A stretch of 64,000 nt of DNA from contig JAAFJY010000016.1 in NCBI GenBank assembly GCA_013299105.1, forward strand, positions 101,568 through 165,567, written 5' to 3'. The translations under genes and the position numbers were made by a program. The notes under the pieces were generated by a model, which saw only the letters and a list, made by a program, of their open reading frames with translations, did no database searches and was not told the DNA's origin. The DNA comes from Chitinophagales bacterium (GTDB taxonomy: Bacteria; Bacteroidota; Bacteroidia; Chitinophagales; Saprospiraceae). Shown here piece after piece: positions 33,062 to 41,610 of the stretch; position 1 is the first letter of the stretch; each line of letters begins with the position of its first letter.

Positions 33062-33069
33062 CAAACATA
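33062..33069 (-). promoter_or_regulatory. Bacteroidota -7 box for the hydroxyacyl-CoA dehydrogenase gene
   Basis: Minus-strand TATGTTTG, 66 nt upstream of the start at 32996. No clear -33 element. Confidence 0.4.
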
Positions 33070-33202
33070 CAAATTTGACTTGTTTGTAGGGGGAATTGAT
33101 TTTACTTAGTTTTATTTTATTTTTGAGAAAACTTTGTCTGAGTAAAAAACCGCAGTAGTTGAGTGAATGCTCAAGCTTTACATTCTTGCTTCTGACAAAA
33201 AA

Positions 33203-34084
33203 TCAAGCCCCCAACCCACAAAAATACCCCAACTTGTACAAATCCAACAGGAGCAATGATGGCTGCGAGGCTCCAATCAGCCGTTTTCTCAACGTTTTCC
33301 CCAAAAAGAAGAAAAGAAAGGCGAGCAAACCCTGCCCTATCCTGCCCAGCTTTAATCTGGCTTTTTCCAAGCGGGTATTCAAAAAAACACCTCGTGCGTT
33401 GAGGGAATGTAAGTTGGCAATCGCCTTTTCCGTTTTGCCCAAAAAAATATGGGCTGGTTCTAAGCCATCGTGCAAAACGGGGTTATCGAGGTGATGAATC
33501 TCAATGCCCTCCTTTTGCAGGCTTTGCCCAAAAAGGGTATCCTCATGGCCGTATTCACGGATGGTTTCATCAAATCGAATTTGGTTAAACACGGCTTTGG
33601 GAATCAAAAAATTATTGCTGGTAAAACCATGATGGGGCGCTGTTTGTCGCTGCGCTGCGCTGCGGGCTTCGCGTTCGCGGCCAAAATGCCAGTGCAGGGT
33701 CAAAGCAGGGTCAATGGGGCGTTCAGCTTGGTACACCGTGCCGCCACAGAGTACTTTGTCCGCTTGGGCGTTTTGAATATAATTTGACACGAATAATTCG
33801 CTGGTCAAAAGAGAATCACAATCCAGAAACAGGAGGTAGGGGCCTTGGGCCAAATCGGCCAAGTGATTGCGAATCGCCGCTCGGCCCAGGTTTTGAGGCA
33901 AAACTTGATAAATTACACCTTTCATACCTTTTAAAGGCGTATTTTTCTCCAAAAAAACCGCCTCTGACCCATCATCCAGGCAGATGATTTCAAAGTCGTA
34001 GCGTGTTTGTTCAGCTTGCCTGAGCAACGAGAGAACCAAAGCAAGTACTTCACACTGATAAATTGGGATGAGAATTGACAGCAT
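33203..34084 (-). CDS. family 2 glycosyltransferase
   Basis: A 293-residue GT-A fold glycosyltransferase: LSILIPIYQCEVLALVLSLL at the start, IICLDDGSE (nucleotide-sugar Asp), NLGRAAIRNHLADLAQGPYLLFLDCDS with the metal-binding D-x-D, and GHEDTLFGQSLQKEG (the ED acceptor motif). The C-terminus has a short hydrophobic patch (GQGLLAFLFFFLGKTL) that may attach it to the membrane. Donor and acceptor cannot be told; probably surface polysaccharide or glycoprotein assembly. The start at 34084 is chosen as the first residue of the family pattern; the reading from 34129 adds 15 unrelated residues. It is divergent from mqnE. Confidence 0.88.
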   Translation of the reverse strand: MLSILIPIYQCEVLALVLSLLRQAEQTRYDFEIICLDDGSEAVFLEKNTPLKGMKGVIYQVLPQNLGRAAIRNHLADLAQGPYLLFLDCDSLLTSELFVSNYIQNAQADKVLCGGTVYQAERPIDPALTLHWHFGREREARSAAQRQTAPHHGFTSNNFLIPKAVFNQIRFDETIREYGHEDTLFGQSLQKEGIEIHHLDNPVLHDGLEPAHIFLGKTEKAIANLHSLNARGVFLNTRLEKARLKLGRIGQGLLAFLFFFLGKTLRKRLIGASQPSLLLLDLYKLGYFCGLGA

Positions 34085-34194
34085 TGGCCGAAGATAAATG
34101 CCACAAGGCTTTGGGCAAGCACCCGCCAAGCATTATTTTTGCAAAATCTGAAAAAAACCTTTTTTCAATTAAAACTGAAAGTTCAGAAAGTTGT

Positions 34195-34202
34195 TAACTT
34201 TG
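34195..34202 (+). promoter_or_regulatory. Bacteroidota -7 box for mqnE
   Basis: TAACTTTG, 36 nt upstream of the mqnE start. A second exact box, TATTTTTG, lies at 34133-34140. Confidence 0.55.
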
Positions 34203-34210
34203 TAGTCATC

Positions 34211-34224
34211 GGTCGGAGACGACC
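34211..34224 (+). promoter_or_regulatory. GNRA-tetraloop hairpin in the mqnE leader
   Basis: GGTCG-GAGA-CGACC, a 5-bp stem closed by a GAGA (GNRA) tetraloop, between the -7 box and the start codon. Its role is unknown; it could stabilise the mRNA 5' end. Confidence 0.45.
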
Positions 34225-34238
34225 TTCAAATTTATACT

Positions 34239-35435
34239 ATGCTCACTGCTTCCAAGTTGGAAACGATCATAAATGATGCAAACCTGTTCCCTGCATTGCG
34301 GGAAATTGCTCACAAAGTGGCCAACGGAACCCGAATCAGCCCAGACGAAGGTTTGTTGCTTTACGAAAAAGCCGATTTGGCCTATTTGGGAGCCCTGGCT
34401 AATCACATCCGCGAAAAAAAGCACGGCAACGATACTTTTTTCAACCGCAATTTTCACATTGAGCCCACCAATCTTTGTGTCTATACCTGCACGTTCTGCT
34501 CTTACTCGCGCCTGATCAAACAAAGGCACGAAGGCTGGGAATACAACCTCGAAGAGATCATGGACATCGTAAAAAAATACGATGGCGAGCCCGTGACCGA
34601 AGTACACATCGTAGGTGGTGTTTTGCCCCAATACGACCTGGCTTTTTACACTGAGTTGTTCCAGCGCATCAAGGCCCATCGCCCCGATTTGCACTTGAAG
34701 GCACTCACGCCTGTGGAATACCACTACGTGTTTAAAAAAGCAAAAATCAGCTACGAAGAGGGCATGAAACTCATGGCTGAGGCCGGGGTCGATTCTTTGC
34801 CCGGCGGCGGAGCCGAAATTTTTCACCCTGAAATCCGCGACCAGATTGCGGGCGGAAAATGCAGTGGCGAAGAATGGTTGCGCATGCACGAAATTTGGCA
34901 CCAATTGGGCAAGCGCTCAAATGCCACCATGCTCTACGGTCACATCGAAAACTACGCGCACCGCATTGACCACCTGGAAAAACTGCGAGCTCTACAAGAC
35001 AAGACAGGCGGCTTCCAGACTTTCATCCCGTTGAAATTCCGCAACCAGGGCAATCAAATGTCGCACATCCCAGAGGTGAGCACCATCGAAGACTTGCGCA
35101 ACTACGCCGTGAGCCGCATTTACCTCGACAATTTTGGCCACCTCAAAGCCTATTGGCCCATGATCAGCCGGAATGTGGCCCAGTTGGCCTTGTCTTTTGG
35201 GGTGGATGACATTGACGGCACCATCGACGACACGACCAAAATCTACTCTATGGCGGGCTCCGAAGAGCAATCACCAGCGATGAGTACCCGCGATTTGGTG
35301 AACCTGGTGCGCCAAGTGGGCCGCAAGCCCATTGAGCGCGATACCTTGTACAATGTACTGACCGATTACAGCGAGGTCACTTTCGCTGAGGACGAACAAT
35401 TCAGGGGTTATTTGGAACTTCCCGTGCTCAATTGA
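34239..35435 (+). CDS. mqnE: aminofutalosine synthase MqnE
   Basis: A 398-residue radical-SAM enzyme of the futalosine route to menaquinone; it joins the MqnA product to the adenosyl radical to give aminofutalosine. The SAM cluster motif CVYTCTFCSYSR (Cys80, 84, 87) follows RNFHIEPTNL. Other family blocks: VTEVHIVGGVLPQYDL, DSLPGGGAEIFHPEIR, SNATMLYGHIENYAHRIDHL and FIPLKFRNQGNQM. The gene shares a strand with a histidine phosphatase and mqnA within 2.8 kb, so part of the pathway is clustered. Other pathway genes (mqnB, mqnC, mqnD) are not in the window. Confidence 0.95.
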   Translation: MLTASKLETIINDANLFPALREIAHKVANGTRISPDEGLLLYEKADLAYLGALANHIREKKHGNDTFFNRNFHIEPTNLCVYTCTFCSYSRLIKQRHEGWEYNLEEIMDIVKKYDGEPVTEVHIVGGVLPQYDLAFYTELFQRIKAHRPDLHLKALTPVEYHYVFKKAKISYEEGMKLMAEAGVDSLPGGGAEIFHPEIRDQIAGGKCSGEEWLRMHEIWHQLGKRSNATMLYGHIENYAHRIDHLEKLRALQDKTGGFQTFIPLKFRNQGNQMSHIPEVSTIEDLRNYAVSRIYLDNFGHLKAYWPMISRNVAQLALSFGVDDIDGTIDDTTKIYSMAGSEEQSPAMSTRDLVNLVRQVGRKPIERDTLYNVLTDYSEVTFAEDEQFRGYLELPVLN

Positions 35436-35476
35436 TGGTTGCACGAAGAGATTCCTTTAATCCAAACATATTTAAC

Positions 35477-36097
35477 ATGACCATTTACATCCTACGACAC
35501 GGCGAAACAGACTTCAACGTGCGCGGCATCGTACAGGGGCGCGGTGTCGACACCAGTCTGAACGAACGTGGACAAAACCAAGCCCTGGCTTTTTTTGAAC
35601 GCTACCAGTCGCTCCCCTTCGAAGCTGTACTGACCTCTACTTTGCAAAGAACCCACCAAACTGTACAAAAATTCCTCGACTTGGGCATTCCCTGGGAGCA
35701 ACATGCAGACATTGATGAGATGAGTTGGGGCACTCACGAAGGGCAAGAGAGCAATCCTATTTTGCGCGAAGAGTACAATGAAATGTTGCGCCAATGGAGC
35801 GAAGGCAACTATGATTACAGCATTGGTGGTGGCGAAAGTTTGAATGAGTTGGCCGAACGCAGCCGTCGCTTTGTAGAGCACCTTAAAACCCGCGAAGAAT
35901 CCTTGATTCTAGTTTGCTCTCACGGTAGGGCCATGCGCTCCTTGATGGCAGCGCTCAAAAACGTACAATTGCGCGAAATGGAGCAGTATCACCATTCCAA
36001 TACGGGCTTGTACCGCGTAAATTTTGATGGCCAAAAATTTGAAATTGAACTGACCAACGACCTGAGCCACATGTCAGGCGAAGCGCTGGCCCACTGA
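35477..36097 (+). CDS. histidine phosphatase family protein
   Basis: A 206-residue phosphoglycerate-mutase-like phosphatase. The catalytic RHG motif is at the N-terminus (IYILRHGETDFNVRG), then LTSTLQRTHQT, the catalytic acid region EMSWGTHEG and the second His in LILVCSHGRAMRSLM. Typical substrates are sugar phosphates, alpha-ribazole phosphate or phosphoproteins; none can be assigned. It sits 41 bp after mqnE and 59 bp before mqnA, suggesting cotranscription, but a role in menaquinone synthesis is only suggested by position. The start at 35477 matches the family N-terminus. Confidence 0.88.
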   Translation: MTIYILRHGETDFNVRGIVQGRGVDTSLNERGQNQALAFFERYQSLPFEAVLTSTLQRTHQTVQKFLDLGIPWEQHADIDEMSWGTHEGQESNPILREEYNEMLRQWSEGNYDYSIGGGESLNELAERSRRFVEHLKTREESLILVCSHGRAMRSLMAALKNVQLREMEQYHHSNTGLYRVNFDGQKFEIELTNDLSHMSGEALAH

Positions 36098-36156
36098 TTT
36101 TCCGAGTACATTCACCTCACAAGTCTAGTTGAGCTAAACCTTTTCAATTTATTAAA

Positions 36157-36969
36157 ATGAGTGGAAAAATTCGCGTCAGCGCAGTCAGTTACCTTAATAC
36201 CAAGCCTTTGTTGTATGGCTTGCTGCGCAATCCCATTGCTGCTCAACTTGACTTGCAACTGGACATTCCATCGGTATGTGCCGAAAAGCTGAGGACTGGG
36301 CAGGCTGACCTCAGTCTTGCTCCCGTTGCCATCATCCCGGAGTTGGATCATCCGCACATTATTTCTGACTATTGCATCGGCACCGAGGGTACTGTGAAAA
36401 CGGTCTGTATTTATTCCGTAAGGCCACTGCATGAGGTGAAACGCCTGCTTTTGGACTATCAATCCCGTACTTCTGTGGCTTTGGTAAAACTGCTTTTACG
36501 CGATTTTTGGGAGTTGAATCCCGAATTGGTACCCGCCCAACGGGGTTTCGAGCAGCAAATCGACAAGGATACTGCTGCCCTGATCATCGGCGACCGCACA
36601 ATGGGGCTCGACTTGCAATACCCTTATGTGTATGACCTGGGCGAGGCCTGGTTGCAACACACTGGCTTGCCCTTTGTGTTTGCAGCTTGGGTGAGCAATC
36701 GACCCTTGCCTGAAAAATTCATTCGCCAGTTCAACCAAGCCTTAAAAGAAGGGCTTGAGCACATTCCCGAATTGATTTACCTGCTGCCTGAGCAACCCGG
36801 CTTTGACTTAAAAGCTTATTTTACCGAAAACATCAGTTACCACCTGAATGCGGGCAAGAAAAAGGCCATGTCGCTGTTCTTAAGGCACTTGAACCCTGAG
36901 GGGCCTGCGCCAATTTTTGCTTACCCCAAGAACCAAAAACGATTGAGCAGCGTAAGTATGCAGGAATGA
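36157..36969 (+). CDS. mqnA: chorismate dehydratase MqnA
   Basis: A 270-residue periplasmic-binding-protein-fold enzyme, first step of the futalosine menaquinone pathway (chorismate to 3-enolpyruvylbenzoate). Seen: the N-terminal RVSAVSYLNTKPLLYGL with the conserved Asn, DIPSVCAEKLRTGQADLSLAPVAII, TVCIYSVRPL and the lobe-closing RTSVALVKLL segment. No signal peptide, consistent with cytoplasmic action. Length is normal. Confidence 0.93.
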   Translation: MSGKIRVSAVSYLNTKPLLYGLLRNPIAAQLDLQLDIPSVCAEKLRTGQADLSLAPVAIIPELDHPHIISDYCIGTEGTVKTVCIYSVRPLHEVKRLLLDYQSRTSVALVKLLLRDFWELNPELVPAQRGFEQQIDKDTAALIIGDRTMGLDLQYPYVYDLGEAWLQHTGLPFVFAAWVSNRPLPEKFIRQFNQALKEGLEHIPELIYLLPEQPGFDLKAYFTENISYHLNAGKKKAMSLFLRHLNPEGPAPIFAYPKNQKRLSSVSMQE

Positions 36970-37049
36970 CTTGTCGCCTGCGCTACTTTTGGGTGGAAGG
37001 TTGACAACCTCTGTTCAATTTTCAGTGTTCAGAACCAAAAACATCCAAA

Positions 37050-37706
37050 ATGAAACCATTGTTAGTAGTACTGGCTTTTTTGTCTACCTGCCTATTTGCA
37101 GGCTGCCAAAACCAGACCAAAATGAGTGTTAAAACCAAAGATATGGACGTAAAAAATGTGCCCGTCACCGATCGGGAAACCATCACCCTGGGTGGTGGCT
37201 GCTTTTGGTGTACCGAAGCTGTGTACCAAGAAGTAGAAGGCGTTTATTCGGTAGAATCCGGCTATTCAGGCGGATCTGAAGAAGATGCCAACTATCCCGC
37301 CGTTTGCACGGGCCAAACTGGCCATGCCGAAGTGGTACAGGTTGTTTTCAACCCCAAAGTTGTGAATTTGGAAGACATCCTGAAGATGTTTTTCGCCACC
37401 CACAATCCCACTACCCTCAATCGCCAGGGCAATGACGTAGGCTACCAGTATCGCTCGGCCATCTTTTACCACAGTGAAGCCCAAAAAGCTGCTGCGGAAA
37501 AGTCGATCAAGGATTTTGCCCCTACCCTTTGGGAAGACCCCATCGTGACAAAAGTTGAACCATTTCTCGGTTTTTACAAAGCAGAAGAGGACCACCAAAA
37601 TTATTACAGCCTGGTGGGCAACCGCAACCCTTATTGTACTTTCATCATCACGCCCAAAATTACCAAGTTCCGCAAGGAATTTGCTAGTAAGCTGAAGAAG
37701 GGGTGA
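37050..37706 (+). CDS. msrA: peptide-methionine (S)-S-oxide reductase, lipoprotein form
   Basis: A 218-residue MsrA that repairs oxidised methionine (S-sulfoxide) in proteins. The active-site motif GGCFWC places catalytic Cys51, followed by GVYSVESGYSGG and the YHSEAQ / EDHQNYY substrate-binding blocks. An N-terminal leader MKPLLVVLAFLSTCLFAGC with a lipobox-like Cys19 predicts export and lipidation, so it likely repairs envelope proteins. No MsrB domain is fused. It is followed by tract C9 and a terminator. Confidence 0.93.
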   Translation: MKPLLVVLAFLSTCLFAGCQNQTKMSVKTKDMDVKNVPVTDRETITLGGGCFWCTEAVYQEVEGVYSVESGYSGGSEEDANYPAVCTGQTGHAEVVQVVFNPKVVNLEDILKMFFATHNPTTLNRQGNDVGYQYRSAIFYHSEAQKAAAEKSIKDFAPTLWEDPIVTKVEPFLGFYKAEEDHQNYYSLVGNRNPYCTFIITPKITKFRKEFASKLKKG

Positions 37707-37710
37707 TTTT

Positions 37711-37744
37711 AGTTGAGAGGTTGAGAAGTTGAGAAGTTGAGAAG
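37711..37744 (+). repeat. (GTTGAGAR)n tract, copy C9
   Basis: Four units of period 8 to 9 (GTTGAGAG, GTTGAGAA...) 4 nt after the msrA stop, in sense orientation. Confidence 0.7.
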
Positions 37745-37799
37745 AATGGGCTTCGATCAAGACCTTTTGTCAATCCTAGAATTGGGATTTACAAGAACG

Positions 37800-37838
37800 A
37801 AACTGGTTCGGTTATGACTTGGACCAGTTTTGTTTTTT
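37800..37838 (+). terminator. rho-independent terminator after msrA
   Basis: AAACTGGT (37800-37807) pairs with ACCAGTTT (37823-37830), followed by TGTTTTTTG. Confidence 0.65.
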
Positions 37839-37857
37839 GTAGAGGAATTAGTTCCGT

Positions 37858-38052
37858 CTCAAAAATAAACCTTACCAATTTTTATGATTCCTGATCAGAT
37901 CATGTTGTCAGCGTCATGGTCAACGTCATGATGGAAATCCGCGAAAATTTGCGTCATCCGCGTCATCCGCGTGCTAAAAATGGCCTCGCACAGCGAGGAT
38001 ATAGTTAATAAAGTAAGCAGTTGCGAGCTGGAAAGCTTTATCCGTGGCTTGT
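37858..38052 (+). repeat. dispersed repeat family B, copy B3
   Basis: 5' end AATAAACCTTACCAA (37864-37878), then TCATGGTCAACGTCATGATG, tandem CATCCGCG units, hairpin CCTCGC-ACA-GCGAGG (37984-37998) and the 3' end GGAAAGCTTTATCCGTGGC. Confidence 0.85.
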
Positions 38053-38162
38053 TTTTTTTCCGAAATTGGCAAGTCAAAAAAGCTGCTCTACTTCTACTTT
38101 CTTTTGTGGATAAAAATGCGCTGGTTTTTTTGGCCGCCCCACTCTCCTACCCTATTTTGTGC

Positions 38163-38190
38163 GGTCCAATTTGACCTTACCATTTGGACC
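38163..38190 (+). promoter_or_regulatory. inverted repeat just upstream of tex
   Basis: GGTCCAA (38163-38169) pairs perfectly with TTGGACC (38184-38190), ending 6 nt before the ATG. It could hide the ribosome-binding region or be an operator. Confidence 0.4.
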
Positions 38191-38196
38191 TTTTTT

Positions 38197-40329
38197 ATGA
38201 GTGAAACGAAACATCTCGACTTAATCGCCCAACGCGTAGGCATTTCTCTGGGCCGGGTGCGCAGCACCATCAACCTACTCGACGAAGGTGCCACCATTCC
38301 CTTCATCGCCCGCTACCGCAAAGAAGCCACGGGCGAACTTGACGAAGTACAAATCGCTGAAATTCAACGCGAACACAAGAAGCTTCAAGACCTGGACAAG
38401 CGCAAAGAATCCGTCCTGGGCTCAATCGAAGAACAAGGCAAACTCACCGATGAGTTGCGCCAGCGCATCGCCAAATGTTTCGACCTCACCGAACTGGAGG
38501 ACATTTACCTGCCTTATAAGCGCAAAAAGAAAACCCGCGCTTCGATGGCCCGCGAGCGTGGCTTGGAACCACTTGCTACCCGTATATTTGAGCAACTCGA
38601 CCATGATGATCCCGAAATCCTGGCAGGAAATTACCTCAACGATGAAGTACCCAGCCCCTCAGATGCCTTGCAGGGAGCCCGCGACATCATTGCTGAATGG
38701 GTCAACGAAAACGAGGACGCTCGCAACCTGATGCGTCGCATTTACAGCCGCAGCGCCCTTTTGACTGCTCGCCTGGTAAAAGGCAAAGAGCAAGAAGGTG
38801 ACAAATACAAAGACTATTTCAACTTTTCCGAGCCTCTCAGCAAGTCGCCTTCACACCGGGTTTTGGCCGTATTGCGTGGCGAAGAAGAGGGTTTTTTACG
38901 GGTTTTGGTATTGCCCGAAGACGAAGAAGACACCATTTTCCAATTGGGCAAGCGTTTTTTGAAAGGCTATGGCGCTTGTACCGATCAGGTCAAAACTGCG
39001 ATCCAAGACTGCTATGAGCGCCTGCTTTCGCCCAGCATCGAGACCGAATCACGCAATGCTGCCAAGGAAAGAGCAGACAAAGAAGCCATCGCTGTATTCG
39101 CAGAAAACTTGCGACAATTGTTGCTGGCTGCACCCTTAGGCCAAAAGCGGGTCTTGGGCATCGACCCCGGTTTCCGCACTGGATGCAAGGTCGTGGTACT
39201 TGACGACAATGGCAATTTGCAGGAAAACCTGGCCATTTATCCGCACCCTCCTCAAAATGACGAGGCTGGAGCCAGTAAAACCATTTTGCACCTGGTCGAT
39301 AAATACGGCATCGACGGGATCGCAGTTGGCAACGGCACCGCAGGTCGTGAAACGATGGACCTTTGCCGCCGGATCAGTTTTGCTCACCCGGTACAGATTT
39401 ACAGCGTCAACGAAGCCGGGGCTTCGATTTACTCGGCTTCTGAGGTCGCCCGTGAGGAATTTCCTGCCCATGACGTGACCGTCCGGGGAGCAGTTTCGAT
39501 TGGGCGTCGCTTGATGGATCCGCTGGCTGAATTGGTAAAAATCGACCCAAAGTCGATTGGCGTCGGCCAGTACCAACACGATGTGAACCAGCCTCAACTC
39601 AAAGAAAGCCTGGACCAAGTGGTGGAAAGTTGCGTCAACCGCGTAGGGGTAAACCTGAATACTGCCAGCAAACACTTGTTGACCTACATTTCTGGCCTGG
39701 GACCCAGCATTGCCCAAAACATTGTGGAGTACCGCGCCCAAAACGGCGCTTTCAAAACCCGCAACGAATTGAAAAAAGTGGCCCGCCTGGGCGACAAAGC
39801 TTTCGAGCAATGTGCAGGCTTCCTGCGCATCCGCGAAGCCAAAAACCCGCTCGACAACACCGCTGTACACCCCGAAAGTTACCCGATTGTGGAGCAAATG
39901 GCCAAAGACCTGGCTTGCGACGTGCAGGACCTGATCAGCCAAGCCCCCCTTCGCAAAAAAATCGATCTCAAGCGCTACGTCAACGACAAAGTAGGCTTAC
40001 CCACCCTGCAAGACATTCTCAAAGAACTCGAAAAACCCGGCTTGGACCCTCGCGGTACCGCTAAAGCCTTTGAATTCGCTTCCATTTTCAGCATTGAGGA
40101 GCTGCGCCCCGGCATGGTTTTGCCCGGCATCGTGGACAACATCACCAATTTTGGTGCTTTCGTGGACATTGGTTTGAAGGAAAAAGGCCTTGTACACGTT
40201 TCTCAAATGGCCAATCGCTTCATCAAAAGCCCCATGGAAGTCGTGAGCCTGCGCCAGGAAGTGATGGTCCGCATCGTGGAGGTTGACCTGGCCCGCAAGA
40301 GGATTCAGTTGTCGATGAAAGACGTTTAG
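38197..40329 (+). CDS. tex: Tex family transcription accessory / RNA-binding protein
   Basis: A 710-residue Tex/Spt6-like protein. Domain order: helical Tex-N (VGISLGRVRSTINLLDEGATIPFIARYRKEATGELDEVQI), a central helical part with DIYLPYKRKKKTRASMARERGLEPLA, the YqgF nuclease-fold domain (RVLGIDPGFRTGCKVVVLD, about 325), helix-hairpin-helix motifs (LTYISGLGPSIAQNIVEYR) and a C-terminal S1 RNA-binding domain (RPGMVLPGIVDNITNFGAFVDIGLKEKGLVHVSQMAN). Tex acts in the cytoplasm in transcription and RNA quality control. ATG 38197 was chosen because the in-frame extension upstream runs through repeat B3 and non-family sequence. Confidence 0.95.
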   Translation: MSETKHLDLIAQRVGISLGRVRSTINLLDEGATIPFIARYRKEATGELDEVQIAEIQREHKKLQDLDKRKESVLGSIEEQGKLTDELRQRIAKCFDLTELEDIYLPYKRKKKTRASMARERGLEPLATRIFEQLDHDDPEILAGNYLNDEVPSPSDALQGARDIIAEWVNENEDARNLMRRIYSRSALLTARLVKGKEQEGDKYKDYFNFSEPLSKSPSHRVLAVLRGEEEGFLRVLVLPEDEEDTIFQLGKRFLKGYGACTDQVKTAIQDCYERLLSPSIETESRNAAKERADKEAIAVFAENLRQLLLAAPLGQKRVLGIDPGFRTGCKVVVLDDNGNLQENLAIYPHPPQNDEAGASKTILHLVDKYGIDGIAVGNGTAGRETMDLCRRISFAHPVQIYSVNEAGASIYSASEVAREEFPAHDVTVRGAVSIGRRLMDPLAELVKIDPKSIGVGQYQHDVNQPQLKESLDQVVESCVNRVGVNLNTASKHLLTYISGLGPSIAQNIVEYRAQNGAFKTRNELKKVARLGDKAFEQCAGFLRIREAKNPLDNTAVHPESYPIVEQMAKDLACDVQDLISQAPLRKKIDLKRYVNDKVGLPTLQDILKELEKPGLDPRGTAKAFEFASIFSIEELRPGMVLPGIVDNITNFGAFVDIGLKEKGLVHVSQMANRFIKSPMEVVSLRQEVMVRIVEVDLARKRIQLSMKDV

Positions 40330-40333
40330 TAAC

Positions 40334-40553
40334 GGTTCAAAATAAACGTTTCCAATTTTCAAGGATGTTAATCGATACGAGTGTCAACTTAGAGGTCAAA
40401 TCATGGTCAAAATCATGTTGGCAATCCGTGAAAATCCGTTTAATCCGTGTCATCCGTGTTTCCATCCCGCGCAGCGGGGCAAAAAAACATGTGGCTACTG
40501 CGGAGCAACGAAGTTGCACGTTGGAAAGGTTTATTCGTGGCTTGTCACTTAAA
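40334..40553 (+). repeat. dispersed repeat family B, copy B4
   Basis: Inverted ends AATAAACGTTTCCAA (40341-40355) and TTGGAAAGGTTTATT (40521-40535), tandem AATCCGTG/CATCCGTG units, hairpin CCCGC-GCA-GCGGG (40466-40478) and a GCAAC/GTTGC hairpin. It starts 5 nt after the tex stop. This is the most complete copy. Confidence 0.85.
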
Positions 40554-40668
40554 CATTGTGATTCCGAGTATTTAACTTTTTTTTATGATCCAAGGTCTTG
40601 AACCGAGACGCAAAAGCATCGAATTTGCTCCTTGATTGCTATTGTTTACTATTCCAAAACCTTTCGGC

Positions 40669-40929
40669 ATGAAAAACAAAATCCTACTCTTGCTATTCCT
40701 CCTCGCTTTTGCGCTGAATCTCTCCGCCCAGGGTCGTGGCGGTCGTGTGGACCTTCGTTTGGGCCATCCGCACGGCATACGCTTGAAAGTCAAAAACAAG
40801 GGCTTGAAAATTAAACATCGTGGACCCCACAAACACCGGGGCCGGGTGCGTGCTGATTTAGATTTTTTGATGGGCAAAAATGGCGGCAAGGGCCATCGGG
40901 GACATAAAAAAGTGCGGATTCGGTACTGA
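40669..40929 (+). CDS. small secreted basic protein
   Basis: 86 residues: signal peptide MKNKILLLLFLLAFALNLSAQ, then a Gly/Arg/Lys/His-rich chain (GRGGRVDLRLGHPHGIRLKV, KNKGLKIKHRGPHKHRGRVR) with estimated pI well above 10. The stretch LRLGHPHGIRLKVKNKG lines up with LQYGDPSGLSLKFRNVG near the start of the next gene's mature protein, which suggests that it is a diverged or truncated relative of that barrel protein. It lies 64 bp upstream of that gene on the same strand. No function is known; metal or polyanion binding is possible from composition only. Confidence 0.6.
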   Translation: MKNKILLLLFLLAFALNLSAQGRGGRVDLRLGHPHGIRLKVKNKGLKIKHRGPHKHRGRVRADLDFLMGKNGGKGHRGHKKVRIRY

Positions 40930-40993
40930 TTTCTCAGTAACTTTTAACCTTATTGGCATTTATACCATGTCCCTCTTGTTCAAAAACTATCTT

Positions 40994-41443
40994 ATGCAAA
41001 TCAAAACGACCTTTCTGGCCGTAGTGGCTTTTCTATTTGTAAGCTCCGTTTGCCTGGCCCAAAAGGGCTCTTTTGGCATCGGTCTGCAATATGGCGACCC
41101 CAGCGGCCTCAGCCTCAAATTCCGCAACGTTGGCAAAGCCAATCTCGACATTCTGGGAGCCTGGGATTGGGATGACCGCTTGTTTGTAAATGTCCATTGG
41201 ATTTATGAAAAACGCTTGGGAAGCTCGCGCAACGCCAATTTTTTCTACGGCCCAGGCTTATTCATGGCTTACCGCGAATACCGGGGAGATGATTACCTGG
41301 GTTTGGGCATCAGTGGCTCCTTTGGTCTCAACGTCTACATTGACCAGTTCGAGTTATTTGCGCAATTGACGCCACGTTTACTGGTAGTGGAAAACACCGA
41401 TGGGGATTTGGGCGGTGGAATTGGGATGCGCTTTTATTTTTAA
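40994..41443 (+). CDS. outer-membrane beta-barrel protein, small
   Basis: 149 residues. Signal peptide MQIKTTFLAVVAFLFVSSVCLAQ, then alternating amphipathic strands rich in Gly and aromatic residues (GSFGIGLQYGDPSGLSLKFR, LDILGAWDWDDRLFVNVHWI, FFYGPGLFMAYR, YLGLGISGSFGLNVYI) ending GGGIGMRFYF with C-terminal Phe, the usual signal for barrel insertion. Around eight strands are likely. The start at 40994 gives a clean signal peptide; ATG 40967 is the alternative. Function unknown. Confidence 0.75.
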   Translation: MQIKTTFLAVVAFLFVSSVCLAQKGSFGIGLQYGDPSGLSLKFRNVGKANLDILGAWDWDDRLFVNVHWIYEKRLGSSRNANFFYGPGLFMAYREYRGDDYLGLGISGSFGLNVYIDQFELFAQLTPRLLVVENTDGDLGGGIGMRFYF

Positions 41444-41546
41444 GCCAAAGGCAAATTTTTTTTGCTCAAATTTCAATTGGCTTTCAGGCACATAAATCAA
41501 AACGAGTCTTGGTGGCTCGTTTTTTTGACTTTTTTCGCAAAAAAGG

Positions 41547-41579
41547 CTTGCAAACTTGGGGGAAATGCCCTTATATTTG
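41547..41579 (+). promoter_or_regulatory. promoter of the tRNA cluster
   Basis: TTG (41548-41550) and TATATTTG (41572-41579) with 21-bp spacing, an excellent match to the Bacteroidota TTTG/TAnnTTTG promoter, 31 nt upstream of the first tRNA. Confidence 0.7.
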
Positions 41580-41610
41580 CCACACCTTAAACGAAAGGAC
41601 ATAAACAAAT

